64,000 nt of DNA from Blautia hydrogenotrophica DSM 10507. GTDB taxonomy: Bacteria; Bacillota; Clostridia; Lachnospirales; Lachnospiraceae. This document shows, one piece after another, positions 34,155 to 43,226 of the stretch. Each line of letters begins with the position of its first letter. Positions within the stretch are counted from its first letter, which is position 1. The translations under genes and the position numbers were made by a program. The stretch covers positions 496,001 to 560,000 of the forward strand of contig NZ_CP136423.1 of the NCBI RefSeq assembly GCF_034356035.1. Direction: 5' to 3'. The notes under the pieces were generated by a model that was not told the origin of the DNA, ran no database searches, and was given only the letters and a program-made list of their open reading frames with translations.

Positions 34155-35984
34155 ATGAGACTGAAAGATGCGATTTCTACTTTATCATTCGGACAAAAGA
34201 GGGGAAAGCTGAATGTTATGTATACACAATGGGGAGAGTGTGTGGCTCAGGAATCCAAGAAGTCTGATTATGTCCCACTGAAGGAGTATCCGAGACCACA
34301 GATGAGAAGAAAACAGTATCAGATTCTCAACGGTTGGTGGCGATACATGGTTGTCAAAGAAAAGAGTTGGGAAATTCCCAGAGGCCGAAAATTCCAGGGA
34401 AAAATTCTGGTTCCGTTTTCACCGGAAAGCCTATTGTCGGGTGCAGATTTTCAGCTTTTGCCGGGCGAGACTCTCTGGTATGAACGGGAGGTTGATCTAA
34501 AGCCGGAAGAGAATCAGGGCAGACGGCTCCTCCTTCATTTTGGAGCTGTAGATCAGGAATGCAAGGTTTTTTGGAACGGAACGTTGGTGGGAGAGCATTT
34601 GGGAGGATATCTTCCTTTTTCTATGGATATCACTGGTTACGTCCGGGAAGGAAAGAACAAAATTCAGGTGGCTTGTCGGGATGAGAGCGACACCGGATGG
34701 AGAACCCGGGGTAAGCAGAAGCTAGAGGCAGGCGGAATGTTTTATACTGCTCAGAGCGGAATCTGGCAGACGGTATGGTTGGAGTGGGTTCCAGATGTCT
34801 ATGTTCGCAGATTGAAGATATCCCCGGATTATGATTCGGAAGCTCTGGATCTCGGGATATATCCGGGAGGCAGCAAACCAGGAGAAGTCAGCTCTCTTTG
34901 GGTGGAAGTCTATGAGGGAGACGGACTGGTTTATCGTCATGAGGCACAGATGCAGAAGGAATCCGTCACGGTTCATCTGAAGATTCCGAATTTTCACAAG
35001 TGGAGTCCGGAAGACCCGTTCCTCTATGGTCTTAGAGTAGGTCTGGGAGAAGATGTGGTGGAGAGCTATTTCGCCATGAGAGTCTTCACGAAGGAGCCGG
35101 ATACGCAGGGAGTGCCGCGCCTTTGTCTGAATCATCGACCATACTTTTTCAACGGCGTGTTGGACCAAGGGTATTGGCCGGATGGTCTGTGCACAGCGCC
35201 CACAGACGACGCGCTGAGAGCGGATATCATAAGGATGAAAAGATTAGGTTTCCGGCTGATGCGTAAGCACTGCAAAATAGAGCCGTTGCGGTGGTACTAT
35301 CACTGTGACCGCCTGGGAATGGTGGTCTGGCAGGATATGGTCAACGGCGGGGAGAGCTATGACATGAAACGTCTCTGTTATCTTCCAACGGTTTTGCCGA
35401 AGCTGACGGAGGGAAAATCGTGGTCTGCGGCTGCTGCGGGGCGTAAAAATATGAAGGGTTGCCAGGAATGGCTGGCAGAGTGCCGGGAAACTATACGGAC
35501 ACTCTATAACAGCCCGTGCGTGGGGGCTTGGGTGATTTTCAATGAAGGATGGGGGCAATTTGCCACGGAGCCTGTCACAAGGATGGTGAAAAAGGCTGAC
35601 CCGTCCAGGCCAGTGGACTCAGCCAGTGGATGGTTTGACTGTGGATGCGGCGATATAAAAAGCGTCCACAACTATTTTGAGACGTTAATCTGTCCGAAAG
35701 ACAGAAGAACAGGAAAAATAGAAGAGGCGAGAGCCTGCGTGATTTCAGAGTACGGAGGGCTTGCGCTGGCTATAGAAGGTCATCTGTCCAGCGACCGTGT
35801 ATATGGCTATAGGAAGCTGAAGACGGGAGAGGAATTTCAAAGAAGATATGAGCAGTTTCAAAGTCAATTGAAAAAGTTACAGAGAGAAGGACTTTCGGCA
35901 GCGATCTATACTCAGGTATCGGATATTGAAGATGAGATCAACGGTATCTATACTTATGATCGGAAAGTATGTAAATTGCAGTAG
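34155..35984 (+). CDS. Glycoside hydrolase family 2 enzyme
   Basis: A 609-residue enzyme. An N-terminal jelly-roll (WYEREVDLKPEENQGRRLLLHFGAVDQECKVF and WNGTLVGEHLGGYLPFSMDIT), an immunoglobulin-like middle and a TIM barrel give the GH2 order. The acid/base is E464 in IFNEGWGQF and the nucleophile is E532 in ISEYGG. No signal peptide is present, so it acts in the cytoplasm. Substrate could be a beta-galactoside, glucuronide or mannoside; no sugar transporter is adjacent. AGGGGG precedes the ATG. Confidence 0.85.
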   Translation: MRLKDAISTLSFGQKRGKLNVMYTQWGECVAQESKKSDYVPLKEYPRPQMRRKQYQILNGWWRYMVVKEKSWEIPRGRKFQGKILVPFSPESLLSGADFQLLPGETLWYEREVDLKPEENQGRRLLLHFGAVDQECKVFWNGTLVGEHLGGYLPFSMDITGYVREGKNKIQVACRDESDTGWRTRGKQKLEAGGMFYTAQSGIWQTVWLEWVPDVYVRRLKISPDYDSEALDLGIYPGGSKPGEVSSLWVEVYEGDGLVYRHEAQMQKESVTVHLKIPNFHKWSPEDPFLYGLRVGLGEDVVESYFAMRVFTKEPDTQGVPRLCLNHRPYFFNGVLDQGYWPDGLCTAPTDDALRADIIRMKRLGFRLMRKHCKIEPLRWYYHCDRLGMVVWQDMVNGGESYDMKRLCYLPTVLPKLTEGKSWSAAAAGRKNMKGCQEWLAECRETIRTLYNSPCVGAWVIFNEGWGQFATEPVTRMVKKADPSRPVDSASGWFDCGCGDIKSVHNYFETLICPKDRRTGKIEEARACVISEYGGLALAIEGHLSSDRVYGYRKLKTGEEFQRRYEQFQSQLKKLQREGLSAAIYTQVSDIEDEINGIYTYDRKVCKLQ

Positions 35985-35996
35985 TTTATGAAAAAT

Positions 35997-36035
35997 GCCC
36001 GCCAAAAGCAGGAGAAAAATCCAGCTTTGGCGGGC
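35997..36035. terminator. Bidirectional terminator between GH2 gene and asrC
   Basis: GCCCGCCAAAAGC (35997-36009) pairs with GCTTTGGCGGGC (36024-36035), one bulged A, with A-rich sequence before it and TATTC after it. Confidence 0.8.
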
Positions 36036-36055
36036 TATTCAGCTTTCGCAGTAGA

Positions 36056-37027
36056 TTAGCGGTAATGGATTCCGTTCCAGTATACGGGATCTTTGACAAT
36101 GGTTTCAGGCAGAAGTTCTACGCCGTCCAATGCCCATTTTTTGAATTCTGTGAAGCCAGTCCGGTCGATGATATAGCCTACGTGCTCCTTGCCGCCTGGC
36201 GCAGAACGGTCGATGTATTTTTCTACAAATTTGTAGGTATTTAAGATTACTTTTATGATCGTGTCCTCATCTACCCATACCAGAAAATCTTCGCCTAGGC
36301 GGGGATTGCGCTTTCCAGTTCGGCCCATAATCGTCAGACGATAATATTTCTGCTGACTTCTGGTCCAGGCACGAGTGGGACATTTTGTGACGCAGACGCC
36401 GCAACCTACACATTTTTCGGCATTTCGTTCGATTTTATAGTTTTCCATGCGAAGCACATTCACGGATAATTTGTCACAGCCTTTGATACAAGCGCTGCAA
36501 GATACGCAGCGGGACGGTTCATACTGGGGAATGGTCATTCCGATGATACCGAAATCGTGCATTCTGGCCTTGATGCAGTCGTTGGCACAGCCAGTCAAAG
36601 CGATCTTAAAATGCAGATCGTTGGGGAAAATTGCGTCTTCGATTCTCTTTGCGAAGGCCGCTGTGTCATAGTTGGCAAAGGGACAGACACGGTTTCCGAT
36701 ACAGGCGCTGACATTTCTGGTCCCTGAGGCGGGATAGCCGGTTCCGGGAATGGTCTGGTTGATTCCGAGATTTTCAATGATCGGCTGAAGCTCCTGGTTT
36801 ACTTTTTCTATGTCGGTTAAGGAAATTCCCTCAATCTCAAATCCTTGACGGGTGGTCAGATGTACGCTGCCGTTTCCGTATTTACGGGCAATTTCAGCTA
36901 CTTTGGATAAGACCTCAGCGTTGCATTTGCCGCCAGGTACACGGACTCTGGAGGCTGTCTCCCCACGGTGCTTGGAGACACGAAAAGCATTTTTTTTCAA
37001 TTTTTTGGTATTGATATCTAGATACAT
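36056..37027 (-). CDS. asrC: Anaerobic sulfite reductase subunit C
   Basis: A 323-residue siroheme/iron-sulfur catalytic subunit. RVRVPGGKCNAEVL and HLTTRQGFEIEGI are the sulfite/nitrite reductase ferredoxin-like half. CIGNRVCPFANYD and TGCANDCIKARMHD provide the cysteines of the siroheme-linked cluster, and CVSCSACIKGCDK plus CVGCGVCVTKCPT are two ferredoxin clusters. It reduces sulfite to sulfide using NADH electrons passed by AsrB and AsrA. Start follows TAGGAGGAG. Confidence 0.93.
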   Translation of the reverse strand: MYLDINTKKLKKNAFRVSKHRGETASRVRVPGGKCNAEVLSKVAEIARKYGNGSVHLTTRQGFEIEGISLTDIEKVNQELQPIIENLGINQTIPGTGYPASGTRNVSACIGNRVCPFANYDTAAFAKRIEDAIFPNDLHFKIALTGCANDCIKARMHDFGIIGMTIPQYEPSRCVSCSACIKGCDKLSVNVLRMENYKIERNAEKCVGCGVCVTKCPTRAWTRSQQKYYRLTIMGRTGKRNPRLGEDFLVWVDEDTIIKVILNTYKFVEKYIDRSAPGGKEHVGYIIDRTGFTEFKKWALDGVELLPETIVKDPVYWNGIHYR

Positions 37028-37040
37028 ATGCCATCTCCTC

Positions 37041-37829
37041 CTAATCCATTAATTTTTTTCCTTCGGTGTAGTTAAATACAGGTCCGTCCAGGCAGATGTA
37101 GGCGTCGCCCATCCGGCAGTGACCACATTTTCCCAGACCGCAGCACATCTTTCTTTCCTGAGAAATCCAGATCTGTTCGTCCTTGATTCCAAGCTTTTCC
37201 AGTTCTGCCACAGCGAATTTCATCATCACAGGAGGTCCTACCACGATGGCGGCCGCATTTTGAAGTTTTCGGAATTTTAAATCGGGGATGTATTTTGTCA
37301 CCAGACCCACCTGATAGCCAGGTTCTTTCGCAGAGTCCACAGTGACGGTGAGGTTCATCTGGGATTCCCAGCGCTTTAAATCTTCGTGGAACAGAATATA
37401 TTCTGGGGCTTTAAAGCCTACGATTGTGGTCAAGGAAAGTACCTCCTGGGGATGGTTTCCAAAGTAGTCGACGACAGCTTTGACTGGTGAGACGCCGGTG
37501 CCCCCTGCAATGACAACCAGTTCTTTTCCCTGATAGTCGGACACGTCAAAACCGTTTCCGTAGGGGCCGCGCATGAAAAGAGTTTTTCCCACTTTGTTTT
37601 CAAAGATTTCATTGGTGACCTTTCCTACTTTTCGGATGGTTAAATCCACGTAATCTTCACCGATACCGCTGACAGAGATCGGAGCTTCGCCATATTTTGG
37701 AATGGACACTTCAAAAAACTGGCCGGGCTTCACAGTTCCCACAAAGCTCATACGGAATGTATATTCAATATCCGTGTGCCGGATAATTTCTTTGATCTGT
37801 GATAAGAAAGGCATGTATTCATTGCTCAT
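37041..37829 (-). CDS. asrB: Anaerobic sulfite reductase subunit B (FAD/NADH)
   Basis: A 262-residue flavoprotein of the ferredoxin-reductase group. RGPYGNGF binds FAD, VIAGGTGVSPVKAVVDYF is the NAD region, and CCGLGKCGHCRMGDAYICLDG carries the [2Fe-2S] ligands seen in AsrB and dihydroorotate dehydrogenase subunit K. Its start overlaps the asrA end by 11 bp. It passes NADH electrons to AsrA and AsrC. Confidence 0.92.
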   Translation of the reverse strand: MSNEYMPFLSQIKEIIRHTDIEYTFRMSFVGTVKPGQFFEVSIPKYGEAPISVSGIGEDYVDLTIRKVGKVTNEIFENKVGKTLFMRGPYGNGFDVSDYQGKELVVIAGGTGVSPVKAVVDYFGNHPQEVLSLTTIVGFKAPEYILFHEDLKRWESQMNLTVTVDSAKEPGYQVGLVTKYIPDLKFRKLQNAAAIVVGPPVMMKFAVAELEKLGIKDEQIWISQERKMCCGLGKCGHCRMGDAYICLDGPVFNYTEGKKLMD

Positions 37830-38829
37830 TTTTTTGTCCTCCTATCTCTGAGAGTTTGTGCAGGCAGTGGATATAGGAGATATATTCCGGACAGACATTC
37901 TCGCAGCGTCCGCAGCCCACGCACATATGATAGCCAAAGCGGTTTTTATAGTTGTAGACCTTGTGCAGCACTTTGAAGCGCATCCGCTCTCCCTGGTCCT
38001 TGCGGAAACGGATGCCGCCGGCGATATCTGAGTAACCGTCCACCTGGCAGGATGCCCACACACGGCGGCGTTCCCCGGCATTTTCGTTGTCTCGATAGAA
38101 GATGTCCTGCATTGTGAAGCAGGTACAGGTGGGACAGACAAAATTACAGCGCCCACAGCCGATGCAGCGCCCGGCATATTCCTGCCACATTTCGTGAAGT
38201 CCGATATCTTCTGGGAGGTGTACTGGGAGACAGACTTTCTCTTCATTCTCGGAGACATACTGAATTTTGCTGTCTTTTTGAGGGGCACTCAGTCCTTGGG
38301 CAGATTTTTTTAGTTCATCATCTTTGAATTCCAGGTAAAACCCGTCCTTTTCGGGGTGGATGTAAGCATCGTAACCGTCAGACTGATTTGTTCCCATACT
38401 CACACAGAAGCAGGACTCAAAAGAATGCTCACAACCCATGAGAATGAATTTCGCATTTTTACGGGCTTCCTGATAGTAATAGTCCACGGCGCCATTGCGA
38501 AGATAGATTTCATCCAGCCTCTTCAGCGCATGGAGCTCGCAGGAACGCAGAAAAATTAACCGTTTTTTCTTAGGTTCCGGCAGTTTTGTGCTGCTTTCTG
38601 TGAAATACATGATGGTGTCAGAGATGGGCAACAGCGTCTCTTTGAAGCTGTAGTCTGATTTCTTGTCCCACACGAGCTCCTCCAGGGAATTCAGGATTCC
38701 ATAGCGGACGGTGACGGTGTCTGAGAAACAGCCGTCCCCGGGGAACCGTTTAGGTCCATAGACGTCATACTCTTTTTGCAGTTTCTCGAGAAGACAGGAA
38801 GCTGTTTTTATGTTGAAAAGATTTCCCAT
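37819..38829 (-). CDS. asrA: Anaerobic sulfite reductase subunit A
   Basis: A 336-residue iron-sulfur subunit. Two ferredoxin-type clusters are visible, CIGCGRCNFVCPTCTC and CVGCGRCENVCPEY, plus a cysteine-rich middle (CELHALKRLD, GCEHSFESCFC). The start is the ATG at 38829 behind AAGGAGAACG, where homology begins (MGNLFNIKTA); a longer frame extends to 38979 but overlaps the regulator gene. First of three structural genes of the asr operon. Confidence 0.92.
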   Translation of the reverse strand: MGNLFNIKTASCLLEKLQKEYDVYGPKRFPGDGCFSDTVTVRYGILNSLEELVWDKKSDYSFKETLLPISDTIMYFTESSTKLPEPKKKRLIFLRSCELHALKRLDEIYLRNGAVDYYYQEARKNAKFILMGCEHSFESCFCVSMGTNQSDGYDAYIHPEKDGFYLEFKDDELKKSAQGLSAPQKDSKIQYVSENEEKVCLPVHLPEDIGLHEMWQEYAGRCIGCGRCNFVCPTCTCFTMQDIFYRDNENAGERRRVWASCQVDGYSDIAGGIRFRKDQGERMRFKVLHKVYNYKNRFGYHMCVGCGRCENVCPEYISYIHCLHKLSEIGGQKNEQ

Positions 38830-38845
38830 ATGCGTTCTCCTTTTC

Positions 38846-39538
38846 TTATTTTTGTTTGTAGAAATCTGACAGTCCGTCCATATTCGGGAGGATGAACTGT
38901 TGGTTTTGATAGTACAGCAGGTCCCTTTGGGAGAGACTTTTGCAGGCACGGGAGACATTCTCCCTGGGTGCTCCGACAAAATCTGCCAGCAGGGTCATGG
39001 TTAGTTTTACCTGGATATGTACGCCGTCTTTTTTTCTCACTCCAAAGTCGCGCCCCAGTTTCCAGAGCTTTGCGGCAATTTTTCTCTCCAGGAGAAGGCT
39101 GCCGCTGGTGTTTTTCAGCTGATGGCTGAGGCGCCAGATATACCTTTCATACTCTGTCATGACCGCTTGGGTCAGACAGGGATGACAGATCATCAGTTTC
39201 TGGAAATTTCTGAGCGGAATTTCCAGAATTTGTGCAGACTGAACTGCTTCGCAGAAGACGGAGACAGGTCTTTGGCTGACAATATTGTGGTTCAGAAGAT
39301 GGCCTTTTCCCAAGATAAACAAAATCTTTTTGTTTCCATGTTTGGTTAAATTATAGACCATGACCTCGCCTTCCAACAGAAGATAGACCTGTTCCTCATA
39401 GATTCCGGCGTGAAAGATGATTTCTCTTTTGGAATATTCACAGAGACGTCCTAGATTTAGGAGGGTCTGAATGATATCCTGCGGGAGATCTTTGAAGAAA
39501 GCCGAAGTTTGCAGCTGCTGAATGCTTGATGTGTTCAT
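38846..39538 (-). CDS. Crp/Fnr-family regulator of the asr operon
   Basis: A 230-residue regulator. Residues 15-130 are a cyclic-nucleotide-binding-like beta roll (REIIFHAGIYEEQVYLLLEGEVMVY), and the C-terminal helix-turn-helix is LTMTLLADFVGAPRENVSRACKSL. The usual FNR N-terminal cysteine set is absent, so the signal is not an obvious oxygen-labile cluster. It lies 16 bp upstream of asrA on the same strand and a CRP/FNR-type site stands before it, so it probably controls itself and asrABC. Confidence 0.85.
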   Translation of the reverse strand: MNTSSIQQLQTSAFFKDLPQDIIQTLLNLGRLCEYSKREIIFHAGIYEEQVYLLLEGEVMVYNLTKHGNKKILFILGKGHLLNHNIVSQRPVSVFCEAVQSAQILEIPLRNFQKLMICHPCLTQAVMTEYERYIWRLSHQLKNTSGSLLLERKIAAKLWKLGRDFGVRKKDGVHIQVKLTMTLLADFVGAPRENVSRACKSLSQRDLLYYQNQQFILPNMDGLSDFYKQK

Positions 39539-39643
39539 GAAATCCTCCTATGTGAAAGTGCGGCAGACGATCTGATTTCCCAGAGCTATAAAAGGGCATG
39601 GCACCCCTGTACACTGAGGGTAATAAAAAGAAAAACATTTCGC

Positions 39644-39659
39644 TGTGATATTTGTCACA
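39644..39659. promoter_or_regulatory. CRP/FNR-type operator before the regulator-asrABC operon
   Basis: TGTGA-TATTTG-TCACA is an exact match to the CRP-class consensus TGTGA-N6-TCACA. It lies about 105 bp upstream of the regulator start. Confidence 0.85.
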
Positions 39660-39847
39660 ATTTCATAGAAAAAGTTCTGCCGCACAGTGTATGAAAGTTT
39701 TCTTTCAATATAGATATTTATTAATACGTTCATTATATGGTATGAAAGAAAATAGAGTCAAGGAAGTAGGAGTGCAGATAAAGTTGAATTTTTTTCGTCA
39801 GTTCCCAAAAGGGAACCAAGTTGCAGCCTCCAAAACTGAAAAAATGG

Positions 39848-39876
39848 TTGTCTTCCCAATTTACAGATGCTATAAT
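39848..39876 (+). promoter_or_regulatory. Promoter of the MATE transporter leader
   Basis: TTGTCT (39848-39853), 17-base spacer ending in TGC, TATAAT (39871-39876). This extended -10 promoter implies a leader of about 200 bases before the first MATE gene. Confidence 0.8.
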
Positions 39877-39882
39877 AAAAAA

Positions 39883-40079
39883 CAAAAATTCATGGATAAG
39901 CATACCTCCTGCCACCGGGTAGGGGGAAGGAATGCCTGATTGTCTGGCGGTAGGTCTTAGAAGCCGGACAATCAGGCTTTTTCTGTCTGAAGAATACATC
40001 CGGGTGTTCCGAGGCACTGTGTCATTGTGGGCAACGGCGGACCGCTGCCGTGCGGCTGATCTGAGAAAGGGGAGGAAAA
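39883..40079 (+). promoter_or_regulatory. Attenuator-like leader with internal terminator
   Basis: The leader contains GCCTGATTGTC (39934-39944) paired perfectly with GACAATCAGGC (39967-39977), an inner TGGC/GCCG extension and five T residues: a real intrinsic terminator about 100 bases before the start codon. Before it, GCAT...ATGC and CCTCC...AGGGG can form another stem (39899-39934). This suggests a riboswitch or other attenuation control. I do not recognise a known class. Confidence 0.6.
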
Positions 40080-41396
40080 ATGAACGGGTTAAAGAGAGAA
40101 TACTTCAAATATATATCTTTGAATATTATGGGAATGCTGGGATTGTCTTGTTACATTTTGGCGGATACCTATTTTGTCTCCAATCGGATGGGAACAAATG
40201 GGCTGGCAGCTTTGAATCTGGCTATAGCAGTATACAGCCTGATTCACGGCACGGGGCTGATGATCGGCATTGGTGGTGCGACCAGATATACGATCAGCAG
40301 GTCTCAGGGGAAAACGCGCCGGGCATCAGAAGCGTTCTGGGACAGCTTGGTGCTGGGAATGGCAGCAGCAGCTTTTTTTATGGCAGCAGGCGTCTTTGGT
40401 GCGGAGTTTTTCGCGAAGCTTTTGGGGGCGAATGAAGAGATTTTGCCGTTGACAGCGGTCTACCTCAGGACGATTTTGTGTTTTTCACCATGTTTCATAT
40501 TGAATAATATCGTACTGGCATTTGTCCGAAACGATGGCTCGCCAAGATTGTCCATGACGGGGATGATATGTGGAAGCCTGGGAAATATTGTACTGGATTA
40601 TATATTTATGTATCCTCTGGGATGGGGAATGTTTGGCGCTGCGTTTGCTACAGGACTTGCGCCTGTCATCAGCCTTAGCATATTGTCGACGTTCTTTATC
40701 AAAAAGAGAAATCACTTCCATCTAATAATCCACAGGGTAAGGTTTGGGACAGTCAGAGATTTGTGCGGCCTGGGCAACTCTGCTTTTATCAATGAAGTCT
40801 CCTCAGCAGTGGTTCTGATTGTGTTTAATCTCTTAATTTTACGCATCTCTGGAAATGTGGGGGTGGCGGCTTATGGAGTTGTGGCTAATTTAGCTTTGGT
40901 GGCTGTGGCTGTCTTTACCGGAACGGCTCAGGGTAGCCAACCACTCATCAGTAAAAGCTACGGAAAGGGAGAAAAAATTCAAGTTCGTGCGTTTTACCGG
41001 TATGCGGCTGCCACAGCATTTGTTTTGGGAGCTTTTATGATCCTGGTGGTATACATGAATACTTCGAACTTTGTGGAGGTCTTTAACAGTGAGCAGGACG
41101 AAAAGCTGGCAGTTCTGGCCTCGGAAGGGCTAAGATTTTACTTCCTGGGATTTTTCTTTGCAGGTATCAACATCGTCACGGCAGCGTACTTGGGAGCTGT
41201 GGAGAATGCGAGGGCGGCTTTTTTTGTGGCAGCTTTTCGAGGAACGCTGGGGATTCTCATCTTTGCGGTTGTGTTGGGACTCTGCTTTGGAATGAAGGGA
41301 ATCTGGCTGTCTTATCCAGTTACGGAGGGAGTCACTTTCCTGGGGATTTTGACCGTTGGAAGAGGGAATTTTCAAAGAATTGACAATCCATTTTGA
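40080..41396 (+). CDS. MATE-family multidrug exporter 1
   Basis: A 438-residue protein with 12 hydrophobic helices in two bundles. LSCYILADTYFVSNRMGTNGLAALNLAIAVY and the mirrored SPCFILNNIVLAFVRNDGSPRLSM belong to the NorM/DinF superfamily. It exports organic cations or drugs in exchange for sodium or protons. GGGGAGG precedes the ATG. It sits behind the attenuator-like leader and is followed after 76 bp by a second MATE gene. Confidence 0.88.
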   Translation: MNGLKREYFKYISLNIMGMLGLSCYILADTYFVSNRMGTNGLAALNLAIAVYSLIHGTGLMIGIGGATRYTISRSQGKTRRASEAFWDSLVLGMAAAAFFMAAGVFGAEFFAKLLGANEEILPLTAVYLRTILCFSPCFILNNIVLAFVRNDGSPRLSMTGMICGSLGNIVLDYIFMYPLGWGMFGAAFATGLAPVISLSILSTFFIKKRNHFHLIIHRVRFGTVRDLCGLGNSAFINEVSSAVVLIVFNLLILRISGNVGVAAYGVVANLALVAVAVFTGTAQGSQPLISKSYGKGEKIQVRAFYRYAAATAFVLGAFMILVVYMNTSNFVEVFNSEQDEKLAVLASEGLRFYFLGFFFAGINIVTAAYLGAVENARAAFFVAAFRGTLGILIFAVVLGLCFGMKGIWLSYPVTEGVTFLGILTVGRGNFQRIDNPF

Positions 41397-41472
41397 TTCC
41401 TCTATACTGGATATCAGTGTGTGATACGAGAGTGATGCAGACAATGAATTTAAAGGGGGAGTAACATAACAG

Positions 41473-42840
41473 GTGAAAGAAATAGCAAAAGAAAATAAAA
41501 TGGGGGTCATGCCGATTCCCAAACTGTTGATGACAATGTCTCTGCCGATGGTTATTTCTATGTTGGTACAGGCCTTGTATAATGTAGTCGACAGCATGTT
41601 CGTTGCACAGCTGAATGAGAATGCTCTGACGGCGGTCTCGCTGGCGTTTCCTATTCAGAATCTGATGATCTCAATTTTGACAGGAACAGGTGTGGGTATT
41701 AACGCACTCTTGTCAAGAAGTCTGGGAGAGAAAAAGTTTGACAAGGCCAATCAAGTAGCGATGCATGGCCTATTGCTGGCAGGATGCAGTTATTTGATTT
41801 TTTTGATACTGGGAATTTTTGGCTCTCATGCATTTTTTGCGGTGCAGACTCAGGATGCTCAGATTTTGGGGTATGGTACTGACTATATGAGGATTATCTG
41901 TATCTGTGGTTTTGGAATTTCGTTCCAGGTAATTCTAGAAAGGTTACTTCAGTCCACAGGACGCACGATGTATTCTATGGTCACTCAAAGTGTAGGAGCG
42001 CTGACCAATATTGTCCTGGACCCAATTATGATTTTTGGACTATTTGGTTTTCCGAGGTTGGAAGTCGCAGGCGCGGCTCTTGCCACAGTGACCGGGCAGA
42101 CAGTGGCAGCGATATTGGCTTTGACGTTTAATATCAAAAGAAACCATGAGCTCAGATTTTCGTTCCGGGATTTTTCTGTATCAGGTAGGATCATTCGGGA
42201 GATCTATTCGGTGGGAATTCCTTCTATCATTATGGCGTCGATTGGTTCGGTGATGACTTTTGGAATGAATAAGATATTGATCGCATTTACTTCCACGGCG
42301 ACAGCAGTATTTGGAGTGTATTTTAAGATTCAGAGTTTTGTCTTTATGCCGGTTTTTGGACTGAACAATGGAATGGTGCCGATCATTGCCTATAATTATG
42401 GCGCCAGAAAAAATAAGCGCATTATGGAGACCATACGGGACAGCGTGTTTGTGGCAGTGGCGATTATGCTGGCTGGATTGGCAGTTTTTCAGCTGATGCC
42501 AGATAAACTCCTAGGAATTTTTAATGCCTCCGAGGAAATGATGTCCATAGGAGAGCCAGCTTTACGCATCATCAGTGTGAGCTTTCTCCTAGCTGGTTTT
42601 AATATTGTGAGTTCTTCCATATTTCAGGCTCTGGGTCACGGTGTGCTGAGTCTGATCGTGTCGGTGGTAAGGCAGCTTTTTGTGCTACTGCCTGTGGCAT
42701 TTTTATTTTCGCGGACGGCGGGATTGCAGGCGATCTGGTGGAGTTTTCCGATCGCAGAGCTTGTCGCGTTTGCGCTCTGTGCGGCCTTTTTGAGAAAAAT
42801 TAAAAGGACGAAAATTGATCCTCTGGGACAAAATCACTGA
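41473..42840 (+). CDS. MATE-family multidrug exporter 2
   Basis: A 455-residue, 12-helix exporter of the MepA type: MPIPKLLMTMSLPMVISMLVQALYNVVDSMFV is diagnostic. The start is GTG at 41473 behind AGGGGGAG. It shares the fold with the gene upstream but is clearly diverged, so the pair is not a recent duplication. Heterodimers are not known in MATE; separate substrates are more likely. Confidence 0.88.
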   Translation: MKEIAKENKMGVMPIPKLLMTMSLPMVISMLVQALYNVVDSMFVAQLNENALTAVSLAFPIQNLMISILTGTGVGINALLSRSLGEKKFDKANQVAMHGLLLAGCSYLIFLILGIFGSHAFFAVQTQDAQILGYGTDYMRIICICGFGISFQVILERLLQSTGRTMYSMVTQSVGALTNIVLDPIMIFGLFGFPRLEVAGAALATVTGQTVAAILALTFNIKRNHELRFSFRDFSVSGRIIREIYSVGIPSIIMASIGSVMTFGMNKILIAFTSTATAVFGVYFKIQSFVFMPVFGLNNGMVPIIAYNYGARKNKRIMETIRDSVFVAVAIMLAGLAVFQLMPDKLLGIFNASEEMMSIGEPALRIISVSFLLAGFNIVSSSIFQALGHGVLSLIVSVVRQLFVLLPVAFLFSRTAGLQAIWWSFPIAELVAFALCAAFLRKIKRTKIDPLGQNH

Positions 42841-43226
42841 GAGGTCTAGCATCTTTAGAAGTGTTCACTTTGTTCAGTCATGTATCTGAATCTGGTAAAT
42901 TTTAGGGCCAATGGCTGTGTGTCGGAATTTTATTGGGTTCAGTTTCATGGCTGATTTTTTTGCATGATAGGAAAGAACTTGTCACGCTAATGTATGAAGA
43001 TGCCTTCCTATCATACAAAACGAAAGATCGCACTGCAGAGGAAACTCAGTACGTTATGAACGGAATGTAAAACTTTCTTAAATTATCGGAAAATATTGGA
43101 AATTTGGCGGCAATAAGTGTAAGATGGGTATATAATAACTTGGAAATGCAAAAGATGAAAGGTACAGGGAAATCTGACAGGACCTTGAAATCTTCGGCGG
43201 ATACTGAGAGAAGAATGGAGGCAATT
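42841..43226. other. Intergenic region with repeat family B partial copy
   Basis: Bases 42966-43016 (ATGATAGGAAAG, TCACGCTAATG, CTTCCTATCAT) match the left part of the repeat at 27745; the ends pair as an inverted repeat. A TATAAT at 43131-43136 may belong to the downstream gene's promoter, with no good -35 box. An in-frame extension from 43104 exists but lacks a ribosome site. Confidence 0.55.

Noticed and set aside
38829..38979. Longer AsrA start at 38979
   Set aside because: It would overlap the regulator gene by 134 bp; AAGGAG and homology both support 38829.
40080..42840. The two MATE genes as a recent tandem duplication
   Set aside because: The proteins differ at most positions and belong to different MATE branches.
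43104..43226. N-terminal extension of the flavodiiron protein
   Set aside because: No Shine-Dalgarno sequence and no homology; GGAGG before ATG 43227 marks the true start.
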